Shown: in pieces, positions 9,472 through 18,765 of the stretch | Numbering within the stretch: the first letter of the stretch is position 1 | Layout: the number at the start of each line of letters is the position of its first letter | Origin: Gammaproteobacteria bacterium 45_16_T64 | GTDB lineage: Bacteria; Pseudomonadota; Gammaproteobacteria; Pseudomonadales; Ketobacteraceae | DNA: 64,000 bases | Reading direction: 5' to 3' | NCBI GenBank assembly: GCA_002162955.1 | Contig: MABD01000009.1 | Coordinates: 248,001 to 312,000, forward strand | Translations under genes and position numbers: made by a program | Notes under the pieces: generated by a model | Told to the model about the DNA's origin: nothing | Database searches by the model: none | Seen by the model: only the letters and a program-made list of their open reading frames with translations

Positions 9472-10836
9472 TCACGTCGTCTGTGGCACTCCCCTCAAAC
9501 CAACTCGCTCTCTCCACATTAAATAGATTGCTAGTCCTATCGCAGGAATCCCCAATACCGAGGCATATACAAAAAACCATTCGTAACCATTCGCATCAAC
9601 CATTATTCCCGAAAAGCCGCCGATAAACTTTCCAGGCAACGTCATGATAGAACTAAACAACGCATATTGAGTTGCCGTGTAGCTGGTATTCGTTAAGCTC
9701 GAAAGATAAGCAATAAAGACCACATTGGAAATGCCACCGGCTAAGTTATCAGCGCTAATCACCGTCGCGAGTAAAGCAATATCGTGAGGCTGCCCCGCCA
9801 TCCACGCAAATATCAGGTTGGTTAATGCTACCATTACCGACCCTATGACCAGCGGTCTAAACAATCCAAACCGAGCAACCAAAACCCCACCTAAAAATGA
9901 CCCAGCAATGGTCATGAAAAACCCGAAAATTTTAGCGACTGAGGCAATTTCCTTTTTCTGATACCCCATATCGAGATAGAAAGGGTTGGCCATCACCCCC
10001 ATGGTGATATCACTAATTCTGAACACCGAAATAAACAGCAGAATAGTCAAAGCATACCAACCATTACGCTTAAAAAACTCAACAAAAGGAGTCACAACAG
10101 CACCCAAAAACCACGCGACGCGATGGCGCGGCAATATCCAGGGAATATGGGGTACATAATCCGCCCACCGAATAACCAATGATTGCAACGGGTCCGCTTC
10201 GGTTGCCCTAACGACCTCGGGCTCACTTACGACAAATGTTGTGATAACACCAACAACCATAAATCCGGCCATGGTAAGGTAGGCCATACCCCAACTGGCC
10301 CAGTCGGCGATATAAAAAGCCCCAGCACCAGCAACCAACATCGCAAGTCGATAACCAAAGATATACGTTGCCGCCATCGACGCCTGTAGCTCCGGCTGTA
10401 CAGCTTCAATTCGATAGGCATCAATACAGATGTCCTGTGTCGCTGAACAAAAAGCGACAAGCACTGCTAATCGAGCAAAGGTTTCTATATTTGACGTTGG
10501 CTCTATCATTGCCATGGATACCAATGACGCCGCGATTCCCACCTGCGCCACCAGCATCCAACTCCGGCGCTGCCCCAATGATCGCGTCAACCAAGGTATT
10601 GCCTTGCTATCAATCACAGGTGCCCAAAATACTTTGATAGAGAAAAGGATGCCGACCCAACTAAAGAAACCGATAGTCGTCCTGCTCACGCCTTCATCAC
10701 GTAACCACGCAGATAAGGTGGAAAACACCAACAAATACGGTAACCCGGCCGAGAAACCGAAAAATAACATCGCGATGACGCGGGGGTGCCGGTAGGACAG
10801 CAATGATTGCCGCCAACTCATTTTTTGTTCGCTCAT
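9472..10836 (-). CDS. ampG: AmpG-family muropeptide permease (MFS)
   Basis: AmpG imports GlcNAc-anhydro-muropeptides across the inner membrane for peptidoglycan recycling. The 454-residue protein has 12 or more hydrophobic segments and begins with the AmpG-type SYRHPRVIAMLFFGFSAGLPYLLVF, followed by FSTLSAWLRDEG, and later has DICIDAYRIE and the segment AGGISNVVFIAYLSSLTN. Its partners AmpD and AmpE are encoded at 30.1-31.6 kb. No ampC beta-lactamase or ampR is visible in the window. Divergent from the receiver-GGDEF gene by 226 bases. Confidence 0.92.
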   Translation of the reverse strand: MSEQKMSWRQSLLSYRHPRVIAMLFFGFSAGLPYLLVFSTLSAWLRDEGVSRTTIGFFSWVGILFSIKVFWAPVIDSKAIPWLTRSLGQRRSWMLVAQVGIAASLVSMAMIEPTSNIETFARLAVLVAFCSATQDICIDAYRIEAVQPELQASMAATYIFGYRLAMLVAGAGAFYIADWASWGMAYLTMAGFMVVGVITTFVVSEPEVVRATEADPLQSLVIRWADYVPHIPWILPRHRVAWFLGAVVTPFVEFFKRNGWYALTILLFISVFRISDITMGVMANPFYLDMGYQKKEIASVAKIFGFFMTIAGSFLGGVLVARFGLFRPLVIGSVMVALTNLIFAWMAGQPHDIALLATVISADNLAGGISNVVFIAYLSSLTNTSYTATQYALFSSIMTLPGKFIGGFSGIMVDANGYEWFFVYASVLGIPAIGLAIYLMWRERVGLRGVPQTT

Positions 10837-11062
10837 CCAGTGATTCCACTATCAGGGTTTTAGGTCCACGTCCATCCTATAGGAAAATCACGTTATCACC
10901 AAAATAATGCCGATAATCAGTGACCTACTTCCTATTAACAATTCGGTCAACTGCTATCATCGAGGTAGACAGATGCGCTTCCGTCTACCACACTAATAAA
11001 TATACAAATGCCGTGATCATGTCGGCTTTGACAATAATAAGATGACAAACTGAAGCCAACCT

Positions 11063-12070
11063 ATGCCAAACGCTGACCTACCGATTATGGTTGTTGACGA
11101 CGCCCGATTTAGTGGCGCCGTTATTACACGTACGTTAAAGTCTGCAGGATACAAAGATGTCAGAACTGCCAACAGTGCCCTTAATGCCTTGGAAGGCTTA
11201 GAAGATAGAGCGGTTAGTGTCCTCATTGCCGACTGGCTAATGCCCGAAATGGATGGTTTAGAATTAGCGGGTAGAGTGCGCCAACTGGACGAAGCCACTA
11301 ATCACTTTACCTATATCGTTTTGTTAACCGCAAAAGAAGGTACCAAAGTATTGGCCCACGCCTTCGACAACGGAGTGGACGACTTTATAAACAAGTCAGT
11401 CATGAACCAACAATTGCTCCCGCGAATTTATGCCGCTGATAGACTCGCCGGCATTCAAAACAGGCTTCTGAAAGAAAACCAACTACTGATCGAATCCAAT
11501 CATCGCCTCAAGAAAAATAACCTGTTGGACCCTCTTACTGGCCTTGGTAATTTACAGTATGCCGTCAGAAGGCTCGATGACGCTATGCAACATGCTGAAT
11601 CCAGAGGCGGGGCCGCATGCTTTCTCTTAATTACCATCGATAATTACAACGAATTAAAAAGAATGCACGACAAACAAATTCTGCGCCAAATTATTGTGGC
11701 GGTGGGCCGACGTCTACGCCATTTGGTCAGACCCCTAGATATCGTGTCTCGTACCGGTACAGATGAATTTGCGGTTATAACCCACCAAGATGATATCCAG
11801 CATTGCAACGCAGCCACCTACCGTAGGATTTATGACGCGTTAAATGTAAAAGCAATTAAAACCTCCAAGGGGTTTATTTCTATTAACGCCGCCATGTGTA
11901 TGTCTGCAGCCGATAGCACTACCTCGTTTCCAAAGCCTGAAAAAATGATTGCGGTGACCAAACACCAAATCAATCAAGCACGTAACACCGGACGCTTAAT
12001 GGTGATAAAATGGCGTGCAAGTAAGAAAGCTGATAAAGACAACGCTGAGAACCCCGATAACAACGAGTAG
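11063..12070 (+). CDS. Receiver-GGDEF protein with degenerate GTDEF motif
   Basis: A 335-residue protein. Residues 7-125 are a CheY-like receiver with acidic DD (12-13), phosphoacceptor D57 in LIADWLMPEMDG and K111. Residues 150-320 are a GGDEF domain starting with LLDPLTGLGNLQYAVRRL. The catalytic signature GG(D/E)EF is GTDEF (232-236), while the RxxD inhibitory site five residues upstream (RPLD, 223-226) is intact. Cyclase activity is therefore doubtful, and binding of c-di-GMP at the I-site is the alternative. The C-terminus is rich in Lys, Asp and Asn. The gene is 25 bases before the panE-like gene. Confidence 0.88.
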   Translation: MPNADLPIMVVDDARFSGAVITRTLKSAGYKDVRTANSALNALEGLEDRAVSVLIADWLMPEMDGLELAGRVRQLDEATNHFTYIVLLTAKEGTKVLAHAFDNGVDDFINKSVMNQQLLPRIYAADRLAGIQNRLLKENQLLIESNHRLKKNNLLDPLTGLGNLQYAVRRLDDAMQHAESRGGAACFLLITIDNYNELKRMHDKQILRQIIVAVGRRLRHLVRPLDIVSRTGTDEFAVITHQDDIQHCNAATYRRIYDALNVKAIKTSKGFISINAAMCMSAADSTTSFPKPEKMIAVTKHQINQARNTGRLMVIKWRASKKADKDNAENPDNNE

Positions 12071-12095
12071 CTCAGCCACACGCTAGGCGCACTCT

Positions 12096-13025
12096 ATGTT
12101 AAACAATCATTGGTACATTTTAGGCGCTGGCGCTATCGGTACCTTACTCTCCTGCATGTTTCAAAAAGCCAACATTCAATCAACACTCCTAGTACGTACA
12201 CAACTTGCTGATCACCCCAATCTTACCCTTGTCGAGCTAGACGGCTCCCATCAAATGATTGATCTGCCGACACAGGCTATCAATGAATCCTCCTTGCCTA
12301 TCACACAATTAGTGCTTACTACCAAAGCCCATCAGAGTCACCAAGCAATGATTGATATTCAATCACGGCTCTGTGAAGGGGCAATTATTATCGTCATGCA
12401 AAATGGGATGGGGGTTATCGAAACACTAACGGCCAAATTCCCTCAATACCGCATCATTGCAGCCAGTACGACAGAGGGGGCCAATCGACCTACGGACAAC
12501 TACCTCATTCACGCAGGTTCTGGAGAAACATGGATAGGCCCTTTTTCAATCAACGCCCCACTCCCAATGCTTGCACTAGCGCAACAAATTGCGGGGCAAT
12601 GGCAGGCTTTACCGATGAAGGTGCGTTACGACCCGCAGATTAACCACCGCCTATGGACCAAACTTGCCATTAACTGCGCGATTAACCCTCTCACGGTAAA
12701 GTATCAATGTAGGAATGGCGAGCTATTGCAGAACCCACATGCTCTCAGCATCATGGAGGATGTGTGTGAGGAATTGCAGTGCTTAATGACGGCCAAACAG
12801 ATCCCTCACAATAACGATCTATTTCAAATCGCTAAACAAGTAGCACTAAATACCCGCACCAACATTTCATCAATGCTGCAAGACCACAAAAATGGCCGTC
12901 CAACAGAAATCGACTATATCAATGGCTATGTTGTCAGCAATGGTGAGGCGCTTGGCATTTCAATTGAACACAACCGTCAACTTGTCAACACGGTGAGACA
13001 AGACTACAAGCCTCTGCTCGGTTAG
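12096..13025 (+). CDS. panE: 2-dehydropantoate 2-reductase (ketopantoate reductase)
   Basis: PanE reduces ketopantoate to pantoate with NADPH in pantothenate/CoA synthesis. The 309-residue protein has the Rossmann motif LGAGAIGTLLSCMF at the N-terminus, LTTKAHQ around residue 72, NGMGV, and the C-terminal helical domain with KLAINCAINPLTVKY and EIDYINGYVV, which carry the family catalytic Lys and substrate contacts. Not linked to panB or panC here. Members of this family can act on other 2-oxoacids, so the exact substrate is inferred. The stop overlaps the convergent gene at 13022 by four bases. Confidence 0.87.
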   Translation: MLNNHWYILGAGAIGTLLSCMFQKANIQSTLLVRTQLADHPNLTLVELDGSHQMIDLPTQAINESSLPITQLVLTTKAHQSHQAMIDIQSRLCEGAIIIVMQNGMGVIETLTAKFPQYRIIAASTTEGANRPTDNYLIHAGSGETWIGPFSINAPLPMLALAQQIAGQWQALPMKVRYDPQINHRLWTKLAINCAINPLTVKYQCRNGELLQNPHALSIMEDVCEELQCLMTAKQIPHNNDLFQIAKQVALNTRTNISSMLQDHKNGRPTEIDYINGYVVSNGEALGISIEHNRQLVNTVRQDYKPLLG

Positions 13026-13303
13026 CCCAGCCGATCAATCGACATATCAAAACCGTGATTTTCATCCGGCGGATGTATCTCGGTGAGGCGCTCAATCGCA
13101 GATAATGCATGCTGCTGACACGTAATTTCTAAGTCTGAACTATTTGGCTGACCCACGCATAATACGTAAATCATGTTTGCAATCGCCTCCTGCTGTCCTA
13201 GCACATACTCTTCATAAGGCTTCCCTCGGTGCGCCATCGCGGTACGAACCGACGCATCCATTAATGCCTTAAGCTGCTCCTCGTGCACTTCTAATTTGTC
13301 CAT
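13022..13303 (-). CDS. Hypothetical protein, 93 aa
   Basis: A small, mostly helical, acidic protein beginning MDKLEVHEEQLKALMDAS, with two Cys residues (LCVGQ and ITCQQ). No signal peptide or membrane segment is seen. The ATG at 13303 has GAGG just upstream. I do not recognise a family. It lies convergent with the panE-like gene (4-base stop overlap) and its start region adjoins the promoter of the cobalamin operon. It looks genuine from the ribosome-binding site and tight packing. Confidence 0.65.
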   Translation of the reverse strand: MDKLEVHEEQLKALMDASVRTAMAHRGKPYEEYVLGQQEAIANMIYVLCVGQPNSSDLEITCQQHALSAIERLTEIHPPDENHGFDMSIDRLG

Positions 13304-13410
13304 TACCTCATCCCTTTTCGATCCTTGTGCTGTGATACTACCGTACTGTTTATATCAAACCAAAACTTAATTGGGCAATTTACAAACAAAAACATTTAGG
13401 GTTTGTTCAT

Positions 13411-13439
13411 TTGACCCTTGTACACTTAAGCCGTAAAGT
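13411..13439 (+). promoter_or_regulatory. Candidate sigma-70 promoter of the cobalamin operon
   Basis: TTGACC (13411-13416), a 17-base spacer and TAAAGT (13434-13439) lie 44 bases before the adenosyltransferase start. The match is moderate (5/6 and 4/6). No B12-box or other cobalamin riboswitch consensus was found around it. Confidence 0.45.
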
Positions 13440-13482
13440 TGCCAGCCATCAACATCCATTTACTCTATACAGGGAGTCAACC

Positions 13483-14049
13483 ATGGGTCACCGCCTTTCG
13501 AAAATATATACTCGCACTGGAGACGACGGAACCACCGGTTTGGGTGACGGCTCTCGAATTGAAAAAGATGCTTTAAGAGTAGAAGCATATGGAACCGTTG
13601 ACGAGCTAAATAGCTGCATCGGTATGATAATTTCACAATTAACACCCAGTTTATTGACTGATTCTCAACACCCTCTCGTTGAATGGTTATCAAACATACA
13701 GCATGACTTGTTCGACCTTGGTGGAGAGCTTTGCATTCCAGGCCACCAAACCTTAACAGCAGCCCTCATCGACCTGCTGGAAGAACAAATTGAAGCCATG
13801 AACGAACACTTACCAATGCTCAAAGAATTTATTCTGCCCGGTGGAAACCCTGCGGCCTCAACAAGTCACCTTGCCCGAACAGTGTGCCGGCGTGCTGAGC
13901 GCAGGGTCCACTCCCTATCGAAAGAAGCTGAGCTCAATCCAATCGGGCTAAAATATCTAAACCGCCTCTCTGACTGGTTGTTTGTCGCTGCACGTGCGAT
14001 CTCTCGTCTGGACAATGGGTCAGAAATATTGTGGAACCGGCAACGATAA
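13483..14049 (+). CDS. pduO: Cob(I)alamin adenosyltransferase, PduO type
   Basis: Transfers the 5'-deoxyadenosyl group of ATP to cob(I)alamin or cob(I)yrinic acid a,c-diamide. The 188-residue protein has the PduO ATP-binding N-terminus KIYTRTGDDGTTGLGDGSR, then VEAYGTVDELNS, and the C-terminal helix CRRAERRVHSL with NRLSDWLFVAAR. I chose the ATG at 13483 because AGGGAG precedes it; an upstream in-frame TTG at 13411 overlaps the promoter and adds unconserved residues. First gene of an operon with cobU, cobT, cobC and cobS. Confidence 0.94.
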   Translation: MGHRLSKIYTRTGDDGTTGLGDGSRIEKDALRVEAYGTVDELNSCIGMIISQLTPSLLTDSQHPLVEWLSNIQHDLFDLGGELCIPGHQTLTAALIDLLEEQIEAMNEHLPMLKEFILPGGNPAASTSHLARTVCRRAERRVHSLSKEAELNPIGLKYLNRLSDWLFVAARAISRLDNGSEILWNRQR

Positions 14050-14073
14050 CAACAACGATAGCGTAGCAAGAAC

Positions 14074-14604
14074 ATGCGAGAATTAATTCTTGGCGGTGCC
14101 CGCTCTGGTAAGAGTCGAATGGCCGAAACCAAAGCCAAAGCCAGCGGACTGGATGTCACTTATATTGCCACCGCCACCGTTTACGATGATGAAATGCAGC
14201 AGCGAATCAACAAACATCGACACGATCGGCCAGATCACTGGGCATTGATTGAAGAGCCTATTTTTCTCGGCAATGCGATCCAATTACTGTCGGAAGATAG
14301 CAACCCATCGACCTGTATATTGATCGACTGCCTCACATTATGGGTCACCAATCTATTAATGAAAGACGATGAAAAGGTTTTTCGAGAGCAAAAAAAACAG
14401 TTACTTCATGCCATCGAGACAACTAACGCACACCTAATCATGGTAAGTAACGAAACCGGTATGGGAGTAATTCCCATGGGACAGATTACCCGTCGCTTTG
14501 TCGACGAAACTGGCTGGCTACATCAAGAAATAGCGGCCATAGCTGACGAGGTCACATTATCCGTAGCCGGCTTGCCGCATGTGCTAAAATCCGCAGCAAC
14601 TTAA
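14074..14604 (+). CDS. cobU: Adenosylcobinamide kinase/guanylyltransferase
   Basis: CobU (CobP) phosphorylates adenosylcobinamide and activates it with GTP to adenosylcobinamide-GDP. The 176-residue protein starts with the P-loop GGARSGKSRMAE. Also present are YIATATVYDDEM, the guanylylated-His region RINKHRHDRPDHW, LIDCLTLWVTNLL and VSNETGMGVIP, all diagnostic for the family. It follows the adenosyltransferase by 24 bases and precedes cobT by 33. Confidence 0.96.
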   Translation: MRELILGGARSGKSRMAETKAKASGLDVTYIATATVYDDEMQQRINKHRHDRPDHWALIEEPIFLGNAIQLLSEDSNPSTCILIDCLTLWVTNLLMKDDEKVFREQKKQLLHAIETTNAHLIMVSNETGMGVIPMGQITRRFVDETGWLHQEIAAIADEVTLSVAGLPHVLKSAAT

Positions 14605-14637
14605 CTTTTACGATTTTACTATTCTCGAGAATTGTTT

Positions 14638-15732
14638 ATGTCTTCAAACAACGTGCTTGAAAATGATACCGCCTATCGCAACCCTTGGTGGAAAGAAGCA
14701 GCACTCCCGATCGACCCCGACATTACGGAGCAAGCCACCGCTCATCAAAATAACCTAACGAAACCACAAGGATCGCTCGGTACTATTGAGTCCCTTGCCA
14801 TTCGCTTGGCTGGAATTCAACAAAAAGCCAAACCCGCTATCGATAATGTAGGAATCTATGTGTTCGCTGCAGATCACGGCATTATGGATGAAGGGGTTTC
14901 TGCTTTCCCTCAAGCCGTGACGGGTGAAATGCTTAAGAATTTCGTCAGTGGTGGAGCCGCAATTAGCGTGCTTTCCCAACAGCTACACGCCGATCTTGTG
15001 GTCGTGAATGTCGGCTCTCTAGCAAATGACAAAGAGCTACCTGCAGTGGTTCATCGTATCGTAAGAAAAATCAGTGGCAACATCGCCAAAGAACCTGCGA
15101 TGACCCTGCAACAATTTGAAACCGCCATGGGAGTTGGGTGCGAAATGGCGGAAAATGCTCGGTTTCATCATCAGCATTTATTTGTGGGTGGTGAAATGGG
15201 GATAGGTAATACCTCCGTCGCTTCAGCGCTTATTTGCCATTTCACCCAGCGCTGTGCTGCTGATATTGTTGGACCAGGAACCGGGCTTGATACCGCAGGC
15301 GTCCAACACAAACAGCAAATTGTTGATCAAGCTGTCGCCTTACACCAAGACGCGATCGAATGTGCTGAAGATGCTTTGATATGTTTGGGAGGGTTCGAAA
15401 TAGTCGCGCTGACAGCAAGTTATATTCGCGCCGCACAATTAGGGATTGCCGTATTAGTCGATGGATTTATTTGTACTGCAGCAGCCTTGGCAGCAACACG
15501 CATCAACCCTAGTATCGCTCCGTATCTTTTTTATTGCCATCAATCCGCTGAACCGGGCCACCAAGTGGCATTATCGGCCCTTAACGCTGAGCCATTGTTT
15601 GATTTGCAGCTACGCTTAGGAGAAGGCAGTGGCGCAGCATTAGCCGTTCCATTATTTCGACATGCTGTTGCACTGCACAACAATATGGCAACCTTTGGCG
15701 ATGCCAGCGTATCGGAAAAGCTTGATGCATAA
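14638..15732 (+). CDS. cobT: Nicotinate-nucleotide:dimethylbenzimidazole phosphoribosyltransferase
   Basis: Makes alpha-ribazole 5'-phosphate, the lower ligand precursor of cobalamin. The 364-residue protein shows LTKPQGSLGTIESLA, the phosphate-binding ADHGIMDEGVSAFPQ, GEMGIGNTSVASAL, and the C-terminal LRLGEGSGAALAVPL with the catalytic Glu. The ATG at 14638 is preferred; a TTG two codons earlier is in frame. It overlaps the start of the phosphatase gene by eight bases, suggesting translational coupling. Confidence 0.96.
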   Translation: MSSNNVLENDTAYRNPWWKEAALPIDPDITEQATAHQNNLTKPQGSLGTIESLAIRLAGIQQKAKPAIDNVGIYVFAADHGIMDEGVSAFPQAVTGEMLKNFVSGGAAISVLSQQLHADLVVVNVGSLANDKELPAVVHRIVRKISGNIAKEPAMTLQQFETAMGVGCEMAENARFHHQHLFVGGEMGIGNTSVASALICHFTQRCAADIVGPGTGLDTAGVQHKQQIVDQAVALHQDAIECAEDALICLGGFEIVALTASYIRAAQLGIAVLVDGFICTAAALAATRINPSIAPYLFYCHQSAEPGHQVALSALNAEPLFDLQLRLGEGSGAALAVPLFRHAVALHNNMATFGDASVSEKLDA

Positions 15733-16423
15733 AGCAGAATCAACCCAAATACCTCGCTCTATCACCTTTGATTTTATCCGGCATGGTGAACCAGAGGGGG
15801 GTACGCTTTATCGCGGAAGTCAGGATGACCCGTTATCTGAAAAGGGCTGGCAACAACTCACATCCTCGACCGAGGTTGCGCTGTCGCAAGGGGTTCAATG
15901 GCAAGAAATCATTAGCTCTCCAATGAAGCGATGTGAGCGTTTTGCAAAGCAATTAAGCACACAATTATCAGTAACTCTCTCTCAAGATCATAACCTACGT
16001 GAATTAGCGTTCGGTGACCTTGAGGGTATGACGCCAAAGCAAGCTTGGCAACATTACCCCGAGTTATTGACCGCAATGTGGAAAGACCCTGAAAACAACA
16101 CACCGCCTAATGGTGAAGCCTTTGGCGATTTCTGCGACCGTATTGAAGATAGCCTAGAAACCATCATTAACCGCCAGTTATCACAAACATCCATCGCCTC
16201 ACCACATACATTACTCGTTGTACATGGTGGCGTTATTCGCGCAATACTACATCGCTTCTTAAATATACCGGCGAGCACCACATTCCAGATAGAAATACCC
16301 TTTGCGTCAATTACTCGCGTTGTTGTTTTTAGTCACCCGGAAGCAGAGGGAAACGAAAAACCTTATACGTTATCACTAACCTTTGTTAATGGCATTCGCC
16401 CAGCATGCTCCCATAATGGGTAA
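15725..16423 (+). CDS. cobC: Alpha-ribazole phosphatase (histidine phosphatase family)
   Basis: Removes the 5'-phosphate in nucleotide-loop assembly. The 232-residue protein has the phosphohistidine motif FIRHGEPEGGTLYRG, the substrate region ELAFGDLEGMTPKQAW, and the second catalytic His in VVHGGVIRAILH. The ATG at 15725 lies inside the last codons of cobT. Its role as alpha-ribazole phosphatase rests on its operon position; the family also contains phosphoglycerate mutase-like enzymes. Confidence 0.9.
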   Translation: MHKAESTQIPRSITFDFIRHGEPEGGTLYRGSQDDPLSEKGWQQLTSSTEVALSQGVQWQEIISSPMKRCERFAKQLSTQLSVTLSQDHNLRELAFGDLEGMTPKQAWQHYPELLTAMWKDPENNTPPNGEAFGDFCDRIEDSLETIINRQLSQTSIASPHTLLVVHGGVIRAILHRFLNIPASTTFQIEIPFASITRVVVFSHPEAEGNEKPYTLSLTFVNGIRPACSHNG

Positions 16424-17165
16424 GTCTTTTTGTTTTGCATTGCTATTTCTTACTCGGATACCGGTACCGCAGAAATGGCAACATTATGATTCCCACACCC
16501 AATCCCAATCCATCTATTGGCACCCGGTGATAGGAGCAATCATTGGCGCTATATTATTTGGAAGTTATCAGCTATTACAGCTTACAGGCTTAGCAAATCA
16601 CATATTTCCTGTCTCCGCCCTCCTCCTCCTGCTCTGGATTCTTATCACCGGAGGACTGCATCTCGACGGATTAGGTGATTCCGCTGATGGCTGGCTTGGA
16701 GGATACGGAGACAAAGATCGAACTCTCGCAATAATGAAGGACTCTCACAGTGGTGCAGCAGCAGTAATTGCGATTACCAGTGTTTTGCTATTAAAAGTTG
16801 TTGCTCTAGCTGCGGTTATATCCACTGCTCCCTATTGGCTACTTCTAGTCCCGGCTTTTGCTAGGCTAAATAGCATCATCTTATTTGCGACAACCCCTTA
16901 CGCTCGATCAGAAGGTCTTGGTAGTCCATTTGCATCTGGATTAAACCTGCCATTGATTGGACTATTATGCGGGCTGATGGCCATCATTTTATGGTTAGCT
17001 GGCGGCATTACAGGGTTAAGCCTCCTTTTCGGTGGAGCGATATTAACAGCCTTACTACGACGACAGATGATCCGACGAATTGACGGCACCACAGGAGATA
17101 CTGCCGGTGCGACGATTGAAATTATTGAAGCCTTTTCATTTATTTTTATATTGTTAATACCCTAA
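16416..17165 (+). CDS. cobS: Adenosylcobinamide-GDP ribazoletransferase (cobalamin synthase)
   Basis: An inner-membrane enzyme that joins adenosylcobinamide-GDP with alpha-ribazole (phosphate) to finish cobalamin. The 249-residue protein has six or more hydrophobic helices and the family signatures FLTRIPVP, GGLHLDGLGDSADGW (acidic metal-binding) and MKDSHSGAAAV. The ATG at 16416 overlaps the stop of cobC by eight bases, the same coupling seen between cobT and cobC. It is convergent with cobQ, 16 bases apart, and there is no evident terminator between them. Confidence 0.95.
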   Translation: MGKSFCFALLFLTRIPVPQKWQHYDSHTQSQSIYWHPVIGAIIGAILFGSYQLLQLTGLANHIFPVSALLLLLWILITGGLHLDGLGDSADGWLGGYGDKDRTLAIMKDSHSGAAAVIAITSVLLLKVVALAAVISTAPYWLLLVPAFARLNSIILFATTPYARSEGLGSPFASGLNLPLIGLLCGLMAIILWLAGGITGLSLLFGGAILTALLRRQMIRRIDGTTGDTAGATIEIIEAFSFIFILLIP

Positions 17166-17181
17166 AAGTGAAATATACCGG

Positions 17182-18648
17182 TTACTCTTCAGGTCGACTA
17201 GCCGGTAGCAAACTATCAATATCCAGATGTTCCTCTAGTAGATCTGCCAATCGGTCAATTTCAGACTCCCTAAACGCTTGGTAATCCACGGTTACCGGTT
17301 CTTTTAAACCCGCCCACCGCAAGAGTTGTGTACAACTAGCAGCGTGATCAAATATACCGTGCAGATAAGTACCTATCACTTGATCTGACAGCACACCCTC
17401 TTTTGTCCCATCGCTGAGTTCTACCAGTGGATTCACTAAATCCTCACCAGAAGTCACGCCACAGTGAATCTCATAACCCTCAACCTTGGCAGGCTTGCCC
17501 GCAACCAATAATTGCCCAGAGACTTGAGTCAGTTGCTTTTCTTGCGCTAACGTTGTTTCTATCGACAAAAGCCCAAGACCTTCGCTACTACCGGCATCGC
17601 CTTCTATGCCTTGTGGATCATGTACTGCATGACCTAACATTTGATAGCCCCCGCAAATACCCATCACCTTACCACCCCAGCGCAAATGTCGAGATATAGC
17701 CTCTTCCCAACCGCCCCGTTTTAGAAGGTTAAGATCACTACGGACACTCTTACTACCCGGTAAAATAAGCAAATCGCATGGAGGTATGTCTTGCCCTGGT
17801 CGTACAAAATTCACCTCAATCTGGGGGTGTAAGCGTAACGGGTCAAAGTCAGTGTGATTACTCGTACGCGCCAACACCAAGACACACACCGTGAGTTGCG
17901 CTGCCATTGCCGTGCTGTCTCCTCCCATCGATAGTGAATCCTCTGATTCAAGATGAAGGTCCATCAAATATGGGATGACACCAAAGTTAGGTTTCTTAAC
18001 ATGATCTTCCAACCAGTCAATGCCCGGTTGCAGCAATGCAACATCCCCACGGAACCGGTTGATGATACTACCGATAGTTCTGGCTTGCTCTGAGGGGGAC
18101 AGTAACGCGATTGTGCCAACGATATGCGCGAACACTCCGCCACGATCAATATCCGCCACCAACACCACTGGGCAGTCCACCGCTTCTGCAAACCCCATAT
18201 TCGCAATATCATTTTCCCGTAGATTAATTTCTGCAGGAGACCCCGCTCCTTCGACAATAATCAGGTCATATTGACTGGATAAGCGATGAAAGCTTTCTAA
18301 CACCGCCTCCCTAACCACCTGTTTATAGGCATGGTAGCTGACAGCATCCATATTCCCTATAGCTTTGCCATGAACAATAACTTGAGAACCCGTGTCACTG
18401 TTGGGCTTCAACAATACGGGGTTCATATCGGTGACAGGTGCCAAACCACACGCCATCGCTTGCACTGCTTGAGCTCGACCAATCTCTCCACCATCCACAG
18501 TAACTGCGCTGTTTAAGGCCATATTTTGTGGTTTAAAGGGTGCTACAGACAAGCCCCTACGTTTTGCAATCCGGCAAAGCCCTGCGACAATCGTGGATTT
18601 CCCTGCATCTGAGGTCGTGCCTTGTACCATTAAGGTATGTCTATTCAT
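17182..18648 (-). CDS. cobQ: Cobyric acid synthase
   Basis: Amidates adenosylcobyrinic acid a,c-diamide at four side chains with glutamine and ATP. The 488-residue protein has the N-terminal ATP-binding [43 protein letters not shown] and [16 protein letters not shown]. The C-terminal class-I-like glutaminase domain has [10 protein letters not shown] with the nucleophile Cys and [10 protein letters not shown] with the paired His. It is alone on the minus strand, facing the cobS end; its start is divergent from cbiB with 117 bases between. It implies the organism makes or imports corrinoids earlier than cobyric acid. Confidence 0.96.
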   Translation of the reverse strand: MNRHTLMVQGTTSDAGKSTIVAGLCRIAKRRGLSVAPFKPQNMALNSAVTVDGGEIGRAQAVQAMACGLAPVTDMNPVLLKPNSDTGSQVIVHGKAIGNMDAVSYHAYKQVVREAVLESFHRLSSQYDLIIVEGAGSPAEINLRENDIANMGFAEAVDCPVVLVADIDRGGVFAHIVGTIALLSPSEQARTIGSIINRFRGDVALLQPGIDWLEDHVKKPNFGVIPYLMDLHLESEDSLSMGGDSTAMAAQLTVCVLVLARTSNHTDFDPLRLHPQIEVNFVRPGQDIPPCDLLILPGSKSVRSDLNLLKRGGWEEAISRHLRWGGKVMGICGGYQMLGHAVHDPQGIEGDAGSSEGLGLLSIETTLAQEKQLTQVSGQLLVAGKPAKVEGYEIHCGVTSGEDLVNPLVELSDGTKEGVLSDQVIGTYLHGIFDHAASCTQLLRWAGLKEPVTVDYQAFRESEIDRLADLLEEHLDIDSLLPASRPEE

Positions 18649-18765
18649 GCTGTTCTTATCGCGCTCATCATATTCATGGTAATATGCCTACCTTAAACAT
18701 AGGCATTCACAATTTGTCTTAACCGTTTACGTCTACTACACCAGTGCTATTTGTCACAATCGCTT

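Noticed and set aside
13304-13482. Possible cobalamin riboswitch (AAGCCGTAAAGTTGCCAGC looks like a B12 box)
   Set aside because: The other conserved riboswitch elements are missing, and the segment overlaps a candidate -10 box.
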